Below are positions 6,282 to 13,520 of a stretch of DNA of 15,101 nucleotides, one piece after another. Under the pieces are notes generated by a model, which saw nothing but the letters and a program-made list of their open reading frames with translations, was not told where the DNA came from and made no database searches. The stretch comes from Syntrophaceae bacterium UBA3084. Lineage in GTDB: Bacteria; Desulfobacterota; Syntrophia; Syntrophales; UBA6807. Positions within the stretch are counted from its first letter, which is position 1; the number at the start of each line of letters is the position of its first letter. The stretch spans positions 1-15,101 of the forward strand of contig DFBI01000049.1 in assembly GCA_002367335.1 (NCBI GenBank), in the 5' to 3' direction. A program made the translations under genes and the position numbers.

Positions 6282-7739
6282 TTAAGCTACTTTATTGGCT
6301 ATCTTATGATTAACGAAATCAGACTTCCATACAGGGTCAAAAACATCCACAAGTTTTTTATCATATTCTATAAGCTGTTCATGATAAAGGTCACTTTTCA
6401 GCGCTTCTTCAGCATAAGGATCAAGGGGTTTTACATTATTTTCCCTGAGAATATTCAGCATGTCGCTGTGATGATCTCTAATAGGACACGGCATTAAACG
6501 ATTTTCCACTTTATCCCTTGGTTGCATATAACCGTAATCTTTTTGCCAGTTTCTGATGTCACTAAGAAATTTACAGTTACGTGCTGTATTCAGATCTCCG
6601 CCATTTTTATAGATTTCGTAGATATTTGCCGTATAATAGGGGATAAATACGCAGGGCGCCACATTACCATCCCAGTTAATGTAAAAATATCCTCCTTTTC
6701 TACCCGCGGCAATGCACCCATTGCTCAAATAACCGTTATTCCAGAAGTCAACGTATGAATAACCCTTTTCCTCCAATATGTGTTTCGATCTCCTGTACAT
6801 GTTCAGACGCTGCTCCGGTGTAACCATGATATCAAAGTCAATGTCCCTGCCAACAGGCATATATTGAAACGCCCAACCAAAAAGAGCCTTTTGTTCCCCG
6901 AAATAAAAATCAACGAATTCATCGGACATAACTAATTCAGCATTTTGCCTTGTCGGGGTAACTGATATGCCGAAGGGATTGCCCACTTCACGGAGATTCG
7001 CAAATGCCTGCAAAACTTTGTCATATACCCCCTTGCCTCTTCTCGCATCTGTCTCCTTTTCGAATCCCTCAACTGAAAGTACTGGCGCTACATTGCCCGC
7101 ATCAGCGAGCTTTCTGACATTCTCTTTGTTAAGAAATGTTCCGTTTGTATAGACCATGAAATATTGATTCTTATGTTTCGCAAACATATCGTATATGGTT
7201 CTGTCACCGTCTCTCCACATGAAAGGTTCCCCGCCGGAAATCGTCGTAAAATAACTGTCCCATAATTCTTCTTTCTCGGTCAGGATCCTGTCAAAAGTAT
7301 TCCAGTCAAGGCTGGCGGCAGTTTTCTTGTTACTGCCGGCGTAACAGCCAGTGCAGTGCAGATTGCAATGTTTGGTAGGACTGATGACCAGGAGCGTTGG
7401 GTTTTCTATCCCTTCTTCGCTGTAAGCCTTGTCCTTAATTGCAACACCTTTAAACACAACATTATCAACAAAGCTGTTAAACATTGTTTTTATAATGTCC
7501 GGCGATAACAAATTTTCATCCATTCTCTCGGATGCCCGAATCAAAAGGTTTCTCACAAACCAGTATTGCCCCTCTACTTCCGCTGGCACCTCATAGGGTC
7601 TGTTCGTCATTTCGGTAAAAGCCGCTTTTATCTTTTTATCTGCTACGGGCAACAACAGGCGCCTTGTCTTGGGACTGGTAAAAATTAAGTTAGATAATTC
7701 CTTTAAGCCTATTTTTTTAACGTTTTCTACAATCTTCAT
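6282..7739 (-). CDS. Radical SAM enzyme with C-terminal cysteine-containing (SPASM-like) region, substrate unknown
   Basis: 485 residues from the chosen ATG at 7737-7739, which has a near-perfect AGAGGAGGT site 6 bases upstream. An ATG 33 bases further 5' lies before that site and is rejected. The radical SAM core has CNLHCTGC (C125, C129, C132) for the [4Fe-4S] cluster and SGGEPF (168-173) for SAM binding. The C-terminal half carries C342, C363 (in INWDGNVAPC), C389 and C418, a layout like auxiliary-cluster SPASM/Twitch regions. The INWDGNVAPC motif is typical of that class. An unusual ~115-residue N-terminal helical region precedes the core. The substrate cannot be read from sequence. Its tight pairing with the acyltransferase fusion suggests a lipid-related or envelope-related reaction, which is an inference. 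It is oxygen-sensitive, fitting an anaerobe. Confidence 0.9.
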   Translation of the reverse strand: MKIVENVKKIGLKELSNLIFTSPKTRRLLLPVADKKIKAAFTEMTNRPYEVPAEVEGQYWFVRNLLIRASERMDENLLSPDIIKTMFNSFVDNVVFKGVAIKDKAYSEEGIENPTLLVISPTKHCNLHCTGCYAGSNKKTAASLDWNTFDRILTEKEELWDSYFTTISGGEPFMWRDGDRTIYDMFAKHKNQYFMVYTNGTFLNKENVRKLADAGNVAPVLSVEGFEKETDARRGKGVYDKVLQAFANLREVGNPFGISVTPTRQNAELVMSDEFVDFYFGEQKALFGWAFQYMPVGRDIDFDIMVTPEQRLNMYRRSKHILEEKGYSYVDFWNNGYLSNGCIAAGRKGGYFYINWDGNVAPCVFIPYYTANIYEIYKNGGDLNTARNCKFLSDIRNWQKDYGYMQPRDKVENRLMPCPIRDHHSDMLNILRENNVKPLDPYAEEALKSDLYHEQLIEYDKKLVDVFDPVWKSDFVNHKIANKVA

Positions 7740-7745
7740 AACATT

Positions 7746-7754
7746 ACCTCCTCT
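7746..7754 (-). promoter_or_regulatory. Strong ribosome binding site that fixes the radical SAM start
   Basis: AGAGGAGGT on the minus strand is almost fully complementary to the 16S rRNA 3' end and lies 6 bases before the ATG at 7737-7739. It decides against the longer in-frame start at 7772 and implies high translation. Confidence 0.85.
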
Positions 7755-7789
7755 AAAATTAAGGTTCTTCAATTAACTTCAACTAATCG

Positions 7790-7852
7790 GGAGATGACCA
7801 AAAATTAAATTACTTTTTTGTACCAAAATATCTCTTCTAACGCATCATCTCC
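7790..7852. promoter_or_regulatory. Widely spaced 8-bp inverted repeat in the radical SAM leader
   Basis: GGAGATGA (7790-7797) and TCATCTCC (7845-7852) are perfect inverted arms with 47 bases of AT-rich sequence between them. They lie between the patatin remnant's 3' end and the radical SAM gene, where a promoter would be needed if this gene is not read through from upstream. This could be a paired operator half-site or a leader structure; low certainty. Confidence 0.25.
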
Positions 7853-7867
7853 TTTTAGCTGTTGAGA

Positions 7868-8443
7868 CTATCCGATAATATCTTTTATCAAAGGGAGCAT
7901 AAGATCCAGCGCCCGGCGTCCTTCCGCTATGGTTTCTTCAGCGCGATTGAATTCTAAGAGGCCGATGTGAGCCAGGCGGGGTGAAATCAGTATGTCAGGT
8001 GGATCTCCCGCCAGTCTCTGCGCGTTATACGGTCCTGCATAATATTACTGGAATTGGCTATAATCTCAAAGAGAGAAGGTTCACGATCCGCATGATCCGA
8101 GCCGAAACGGCTAAGGACAAAAGATTTACTCCACTTTACTGTATTGTCCAAATATGCGGTGAGCTGGTTTTGCAATCCTGTCTCCTTCGATAAGACCGGA
8201 CCGGGGCAGTGTTACATCCATAAAGCCAAGGATGTCGGACCAGGCAAGTTCACGTGCCCATTCCTCCAGTTTATCCAATGCGCCCGCCGCGAAGGCGCTG
8301 CCCACAATTGATCCTATGGATGTTCCACACACTATGGCTATATCAATACCCTCTTCCAGTAAGCCATGAATCACGCCGATATGAGACCAGCCACGGGCTT
8401 AACCGCTGCCAAGGGCAAGGCCGATCTTTCTTGTTTTAATCAT
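7868..8443 (-). pseudogene. Patatin-like phospholipase (RssA family) pseudogene
   Basis: The relic begins at an ATG at 8441-8443, 2 bp after the START-like gene's stop, and reads MIKTRKIGLALGSG, then an in-frame TAA (8399-8401), then ARGWSHIGVI, GTSIGS (nucleophile Ser at codon 42) and LPRSGLIEGDRI. Intact relatives have a small residue, often Ser, at the stop position; TCA to TAA is one change. After GDRI the frame is lost and about 300 bp are missing, including the DGG segment with the catalytic Asp. Coding similarity resumes in another frame at REPSLFEIIANSSNIMQDRITR. One base is then missing, and the true C-terminus follows in a third register as LAGDPPDILISPRLAHIGLL through KDIIG and a TAG at 7868-7870. 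Intact patatins are about 300 residues and hydrolyse acyl chains from phospholipids. With three or more lesions this copy cannot make an active enzyme. Confidence 0.88.
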
Positions 8444-8445
8444 TC

Positions 8446-8979
8446 TTATCTATCCTCAGTTATTTGTTTTTGTTGAAAGGTAATTGCTGGCTGCTGAATT
8501 ACCTCCTCAGCCCGTTTCTTAAAGTCTTTAATTATCTGCTCACAAATCCTGCTTCCAAGCACTCGCAGGGTCTTGTTAATTATGAAGTTTTTGTGTTTCA
8601 CCACCACGGAAAATGTTACCGATACACCTTCTTCATTCTCATTGAATATCCAATGGCCAGATAATTCCCTGAATGGACCGTTGTCCTGTTTGAAATAAAT
8701 GGATCTGTCATTTTTGAATTGAGCAGTCATCTGTACTTTGCCGCCCAGCAGACGGTTGTTGAATGTCACGGTTATATAGTCATTCCCCTTCGTCAAAACA
8801 TCCACGGGTTTTATTCCATGGATGAACTCGTGGTATTTCTCGATACCTGAAGCAATCTGATAGGCAACTGTAAGAGGTACATCTAAATGTTCAATCTTTT
8901 TGAAACTATACATAACACTTTCACAAAATTTAATATCATAGATTCTTGTTAGACCCGATCCGATACCCAGGACTTCCAT
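8446..8979 (-). CDS. COQ10/START-like (SRPBCC superfamily) lipid-binding protein
   Basis: 177 residues from the ATG at 8977-8979, which has a GGAG site about 8 bases upstream and overlaps the 3' end of the large activase gene by 31 bp. An internal ATG (8911-8913, residue 23, MYSFKKIEHLDVP) is where related proteins usually begin, but it lacks a good ribosome binding site. SRPBCC features are the opening strand followed by VAYQIASGIEKYHEFIHG, ITVTFNN and the COQ10-type GPFRELSGHWIF (101-112), and a long C-terminal helix from about 137 to 162 (ending in KDFKKRAEEVIQQ). The fold makes a deep hydrophobic cavity; COQ10 members bind quinones and others bind polyketides or lipids. No signal peptide or membrane helix is seen. 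Linked to the activase it may carry or present a lipid substrate or quinone, which is an inference. Confidence 0.82.
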   Translation of the reverse strand: MEVLGIGSGLTRIYDIKFCESVMYSFKKIEHLDVPLTVAYQIASGIEKYHEFIHGIKPVDVLTKGNDYITVTFNNRLLGGKVQMTAQFKNDRSIYFKQDNGPFRELSGHWIFNENEEGVSVTFSVVVKHKNFIINKTLRVLGSRICEQIIKDFKKRAEEVIQQPAITFQQKQITEDR

Positions 8980-11900
8980 TTTCCAATCTCCGACGACATG
9001 TATTCCTTAAAAATAGTCAGAGTACTCGCAGATATGCATATCTCAGAGGGTGACCTGTAACAAATGGATGGATCCATTACTCCGGACTTACTGTTCATTT
9101 CTTCCCTTGCCGCCATCACCATGAAATGCAGCCGGTTCAGGATATTTACCTCACTTGTACCGGCATCCATATTAATGGAAAGAAGATTAAGCTGGGGATA
9201 CAACGTCTTCAGCTTTCGTTCCAGGCCATTGCCGGTAATATGATTGGCAAGGCAACCGAAGGGTTGAAGGCATACAATATTTTCCGCCCCATCTTCTAAC
9301 ATCGCGATTATTTCTGCAGGCAGAAGCCAGCCCTCACCGGCCTGATTGGCAAGACTTGTGGCATTGCTTGTCGCCTTTGCCAGTTCCTTTAAATCATGGG
9401 GTTTTCTATAATGCCGGAAATTCTGCATAACTTTCTCAACTCGAGACAGATAATATTGTGTATATTTATCAGCCACGCGTGTCAGCAATTTATCTTTCAC
9501 AGAATGCTTCATATATACCTTCTGATCGAATTCCTCATTGACGAATCTCTGCGCAAAGAATCCTGTAAGTGACGGAATGACTACTTCGATTCCCTGTCCA
9601 ATCAACCATTCTATAATGTTATTGTTGGAAAAAGGATTGTATTTAACAAAAATTTCTCCCACCACTCCTACTATGGGGACACGATCGTTTGTGACATTAA
9701 CCGCGTTAAATTCAGAGACAGCGTCATTGAGTAAATTCAATAAATACTTAAAATTTGCCTCCTCTATTCCTTTCTCCATCCGTGAGAGGTATTTCTTGTG
9801 TAGAACCTCCGATTCCCCCGCATTTATCTCACGTGCTGCTGTGGCAAGGTACATCCTGGCAAGGGCATCGGTAAAGATAACCGCCATGCCCAACCGTTTA
9901 ATCAGTCCCTTCCTGTCTATAGTAAAACCCGGCTGCAGGTTAATGTCCTTCGTTGCAAGGGATAGCAGAGGAACATCATCAAACCCTGCGCTGATAAGCG
10001 CTTTTTTCGCAACAGGAATATAGCTGGATGCCCTGCACTGGCCTCCTGTCTGAGTAAGCATGACAGCCGTGTGTTTCGGGTCATACTTTCCTGATTGTAA
10101 TGCCTTGATAATATCTCCTACGACAATAATAGCAGGATAACACATATCATTATTGACATATTTGAGGCCAACATCTACGGAAGATCTGTCCGGAGGCGGA
10201 AGAACTTCCACCTTGTAGCCAAGTGGCCTGGAAACGGCGGGTATTGGTGGTGAATATAACGGAGAAAACCACGGTACAATTATGGTTCTTCCCCTGTCTT
10301 CCGGCATAAACACGCAGCTTGTTTTGCCTTTTACCTTTTGCCTTTTACCTTTTGCCTCTCTTATAGCCTCCAGCATGGAACGGAGCCGAATCTTTACTGC
10401 CCCTAGATTGGCTATTTCATCCATTTTGATGAGTGTATAAATCTTCCCGGCGCCTCTTATTATTCCTTGTACCTCATCGGCAGATATGGCATCCAGCCCA
10501 CAGCCAAAGGATGTGATTTGAACCAGTTCAGTATGCTCAGTATCAGCAACATACTTCGCAGCGGCAAGAACTCTGTTCGTATATGCCCATTGCGTAAGGA
10601 TATTGCTGTCTTTCAAGGCACATTTTTCCGGAACCGGAACGGTATCCTCCGTAATGACATTAACCCCCATCCCTGATAATAACTCAGGAATACCATGATT
10701 GACAAGTGGATCAGTATGGTAAGGTCTTCCAGCTAATACAACGACAGGGCGATTATTTGTTCGGGCATTATCAATAACACTAACTGCCATTTCTTTGATT
10801 TGATCTTTATATCCTCTGTGGGCCGCTATACCCTTGTCTACGGCCTGACGAACAAGCTTCTTGCTGATCCCGAATTGTCTTGTAAAGGAATAAAGCTGCT
10901 CTTTGAGGAGAGAGATATCTTTAAAACTGATAGCAGGACTGTCCATCGGTATTCTATGTTTTCCCTCCGGGTCTATGGAGCTTTTAATCACATCGGGATA
11001 TCCGGTAACTACGGGACAGTTAAAGCTGTTCATGGTATCACGATACTCTTTATTTTCATAAACCACCGTCGGATAAAATATCCTGTCCACACCCTTTTCA
11101 ATCAAATTAATTATGTGACCATGGACAAGTTTTGCAGGAAAACAGATATTATCTGACATAACAGTACTCGACCCTTTTTCAAACAATCCAGTACTGGAAA
11201 TGTCGGAGAGAACTACCTTGAAGCCACACTCCACAAGAAAAGTACACCAGAAGGGAAAATTCTCATACATATTCAGGGCGCGGGGGATACCAAATGTCAG
11301 GATGGGCAATCCATCGGGTTCTGTTGTTCTATCAAAAAGCAGCTTAAACTTCGCGGCTATAAGATTTTCCCCATGTTCTTTAAAGGAAGATTCATTTGAA
11401 AAATAGCGCTCACACCGGTTACCGGTAAAATAACTCCTGCCATTTTTAAATGTCAGTTTCTTTACGCTGCATCTGTTTTCACATCCCTTACAATGAAGAT
11501 TTTTTGTCGTAAAGCCAACTTCCTGATCAAATAAATTGAATCCGCTGAATTGCGCAACTTCAACAGAATCAGCCTGATAATTTCTCCGGGCAGTAAGCGC
11601 AGCCCCATATGCGCCCATCAATTCGGAGATGTCGGGACGTATTACTTCTCTTCCGATCAGAATTTCAAAGGCGCGCAGGACGGCAGGATTACGAAATGTG
11701 CCTCCCTGGGCAACGATTTTTTTCCCGAGTGTGTCAGAATCTTTCAATTTAAGGACCTTGTAGAGAGAATTCTTTATCACAGAATAGGCAAGCCCTGCCG
11801 AGATATCCGAGACGGTTGCACCCTCACGCAACGCCTGCTTGACCCTTGAATTCATAAAAACAGTACACCGAGAGCCCAGATCAAAGGGCACATTTTTCTG

Positions 11901-13382
11901 ACATGCAAGACCGGCAAATTCAGAGACTTCATAGCCAAGAGAACGAGCAAATGTCTCAATAAATGAACCGCATCCCGATGAACAGGCCTCATTGACCTGA
12001 ATGTCTGATACAGCGCCATCTTTGATATAAATGGCCTTCATATCCTGTCCGCCGATATCGAGAATAAATGAGACATCTTTGTCAAAGTATTTTGCAGCCC
12101 ATAAGTGAGCCATTGTCTCCACCACGCCATCATCCAGATCAAAAGCAGCTCTGGTGAGATCCTCTCCATAGCCGGTTGCCGCCGTCCTGACAACACGGGG
12201 TGTAACTCCTGCCTTTTGGAATTCTTCTTGAAATTTGTTCAAACCCGCTCTAACTGCCTGGATGGAATCACCATTGTTTGATGCATAATGTGTCAGCGCT
12301 ACTCGTCCCTCACTGTCAATAAGGACGAGTTTTGTCGTAGTGGAACCCGAATCAACGCCCAGAAAGCACAATTCGCCATCAATTCTGGAGATATCTGTTT
12401 TCTTTACTACGTGTTGCGCATGTCTTTTTTCCCAAGCCTCTAATTCTAAAGGGTTACTAAACAAGGGGGAAAGCCTGTTGATTCCAGATTCCTGCGGCAC
12501 CCGCGTTTCCCCTTTTTCTATTAATTGAATGAGTTTTTGAACTGTAATCTTGAAACTCCGGTCATGTTTTTTCTCAACTCCTGTCGGAGAATGGTGAAGG
12601 GCCACACCCCTGGCAGGAATGAATTCGGAATAATCCGATATTACAAGGTCTTCTTCTCTGTTCAGTTCAAGAACATTGATAAATGCTTCCTGTAATTGTG
12701 GGAAAAATTTAAGTGGTCCACCGGCAAAAAGAATCTGCTTTTTAATCTCGTGACCACGAGCGAGTGTAGTAATTACCTGAAGCGCTACAGCGTGGAATAC
12801 AGATGCCGCAATATCCTCTTTGGAGACCTTATTGCTCAAGAGAGCTTGAATATCCGTCTTGGCAAATACGCCGCATCTGGAAGCAATCGGGTGTAGTGAT
12901 GTGCTGTTTCCGGCCAGTTTATCAAAGTCAGGTAGAGATACACCCAGCAATACGGCCATCTGGTCTATGAATGCTCCTGTGCCGCCGGCACAACTTCCGT
13001 TCATCCTGATATCCGGACGGAACCGGTCATCAAAAAATACGATTTTCGAATCTTCACCGCCAATCTCGATAAGTGTCCTGACCTCAGGATAACAGGTCTT
13101 TATCAGCTTTGCCGAGGCTACAACCTCCTGGACAAAGGGAATGCCGAAGGATTCCGAAATTCCCATACCTGCTGAACCTGTGACAGCCAGATCCAACTGA
13201 ATATCACCCATCTGGTTACGCGCCTCTTCCAGTATGGACAGGACCGTTTCAAGAATCATTGCGTTGTGACGGCGATAGCGTGAAAAAACCGATTTGCCGG
13301 AATCGTCACAGATTACCACTTTGACCGTGGTAGAACCTATGTCAATCCCCGCAGGGTAGCTGTTTTTATGTTCTACAACCAT
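8949..13382 (-). CDS. Giant fused acyl-CoA dehydratase activase/reductase, PlsA-PlsR (plasmalogen synthase)-like
   Basis: 1477 residues. Two BcrAD/BadFG-type ASKHA ATPase domains (about 10-262 and 338-600) carry phosphate-binding motifs GIDIGSTTVK/GVDSGSTTTK and IGGEDSK/IGGQDMK. Cysteines C131/C170 and C467/C506 have identical 39-residue spacing, as in HgdC, where two subunits share one [4Fe-4S] cluster. A cysteine-rich DUF2229 region follows (CKGCENRC at 631-638, C657). Then come two HGD-D/DUF2229-like halves starting near VVVLAGRPYHTDP (880-892) and VGVVGEIFVKYNPF (1238-1251). The activase uses ATP to drive low-potential electron transfer to the reductase part. This architecture matches, from memory, the anaerobic PlsA/PlsR proteins that convert ester phospholipids to vinyl-ether plasmalogens, here in one chain. 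Other large activase-related proteins of unknown role look similar, so the function is a strong hypothesis. A 7-bp tandem repeat encodes KGKRQKVKGK (1011-1020) between halves. Confidence 0.85.
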   Translation of the reverse strand: MVVEHKNSYPAGIDIGSTTVKVVICDDSGKSVFSRYRRHNAMILETVLSILEEARNQMGDIQLDLAVTGSAGMGISESFGIPFVQEVVASAKLIKTCYPEVRTLIEIGGEDSKIVFFDDRFRPDIRMNGSCAGGTGAFIDQMAVLLGVSLPDFDKLAGNSTSLHPIASRCGVFAKTDIQALLSNKVSKEDIAASVFHAVALQVITTLARGHEIKKQILFAGGPLKFFPQLQEAFINVLELNREEDLVISDYSEFIPARGVALHHSPTGVEKKHDRSFKITVQKLIQLIEKGETRVPQESGINRLSPLFSNPLELEAWEKRHAQHVVKKTDISRIDGELCFLGVDSGSTTTKLVLIDSEGRVALTHYASNNGDSIQAVRAGLNKFQEEFQKAGVTPRVVRTAATGYGEDLTRAAFDLDDGVVETMAHLWAAKYFDKDVSFILDIGGQDMKAIYIKDGAVSDIQVNEACSSGCGSFIETFARSLGYEVSEFAGLACQKNVPFDLGSRCTVFMNSRVKQALREGATVSDISAGLAYSVIKNSLYKVLKLKDSDTLGKKIVAQGGTFRNPAVLRAFEILIGREVIRPDISELMGAYGAALTARRNYQADSVEVAQFSGFNLFDQEVGFTTKNLHCKGCENRCSVKKLTFKNGRSYFTGNRCERYFSNESSFKEHGENLIAAKFKLLFDRTTEPDGLPILTFGIPRALNMYENFPFWCTFLVECGFKVVLSDISSTGLFEKGSSTVMSDNICFPAKLVHGHIINLIEKGVDRIFYPTVVYENKEYRDTMNSFNCPVVTGYPDVIKSSIDPEGKHRIPMDSPAISFKDISLLKEQLYSFTRQFGISKKLVRQAVDKGIAAHRGYKDQIKEMAVSVIDNARTNNRPVVVLAGRPYHTDPLVNHGIPELLSGMGVNVITEDTVPVPEKCALKDSNILTQWAYTNRVLAAAKYVADTEHTELVQITSFGCGLDAISADEVQGIIRGAGKIYTLIKMDEIANLGAVKIRLRSMLEAIREAKGKRQKVKGKTSCVFMPEDRGRTIIVPWFSPLYSPPIPAVSRPLGYKVEVLPPPDRSSVDVGLKYVNNDMCYPAIIVVGDIIKALQSGKYDPKHTAVMLTQTGGQCRASSYIPVAKKALISAGFDDVPLLSLATKDINLQPGFTIDRKGLIKRLGMAVIFTDALARMYLATAAREINAGESEVLHKKYLSRMEKGIEEANFKYLLNLLNDAVSEFNAVNVTNDRVPIVGVVGEIFVKYNPFSNNNIIEWLIGQGIEVVIPSLTGFFAQRFVNEEFDQKVYMKHSVKDKLLTRVADKYTQYYLSRVEKVMQNFRHYRKPHDLKELAKATSNATSLANQAGEGWLLPAEIIAMLEDGAENIVCLQPFGCLANHITGNGLERKLKTLYPQLNLLSINMDAGTSEVNILNRLHFMVMAAREEMNSKSGVMDPSICYRSPSEICISASTLTIFKEYMSSEIGKWKSWVSDRV
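10323..10357. repeat. Five tandem 7-bp units inside the large activase gene
   Basis: TTTGCCT and TTTACCT alternate five times without interruption (on the coding strand AGGCAAA/AGGTAAA). In the reading frame they encode the basic stretch AKGKRQKVKGK. Because 7 is not a multiple of 3, loss or gain of one unit would shift the frame, and three units would be neutral (21 bp). The stretch falls in a probable inter-domain linker. Confidence 0.9.
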
Positions 13383-13427
13383 TATGTAATGTATTTCCTT
13401 TTATTAAGAGGGTAAGGTTAACCCCCC

Positions 13428-13520
13428 TTACGCTTTCTGTTTTTGCTCATTTTCTGATATTTGAGGATTGTCATACATGATCCCCTGCAGCATGGCATTC
13501 ATAAGAATTTCACGCTCCAC
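13428..13520 (-). other. Possible 30-codon ORF or frameshifted C-terminal tail of the HD-domain gene
   Basis: Reading from a GTG at 13518-13520, which shares its G with the TAG stop of the HD-domain gene, gives a 30-residue peptide containing ILMNAMLQGIMYDNPQISEN and ending at TAA 13428-13430. It has a protein-like composition, and the frame stays open upstream to give SPEVVEREIL. It could be the original C-terminus of the HD protein cut off by a one-base deletion near 13525-13535, or a tiny coupled ORF. I see no good ribosome binding site for it and recognise no family. Confidence 0.3.

Noticed and set aside
7740..7772. Longer N-terminus for the radical SAM protein from the ATG at 7772
   Set aside because: The consensus AGAGGAGGT site lies downstream of it and 6 bases before the ATG at 7739, and the extra residues simply translate that site.
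8399..8401. Programmed stop-codon read-through or recoding in the patatin gene
   Set aside because: The codon is TAA, not TGA or TAG, and the gene also has a large internal deletion and a downstream frameshift, so decay is the simpler reading.
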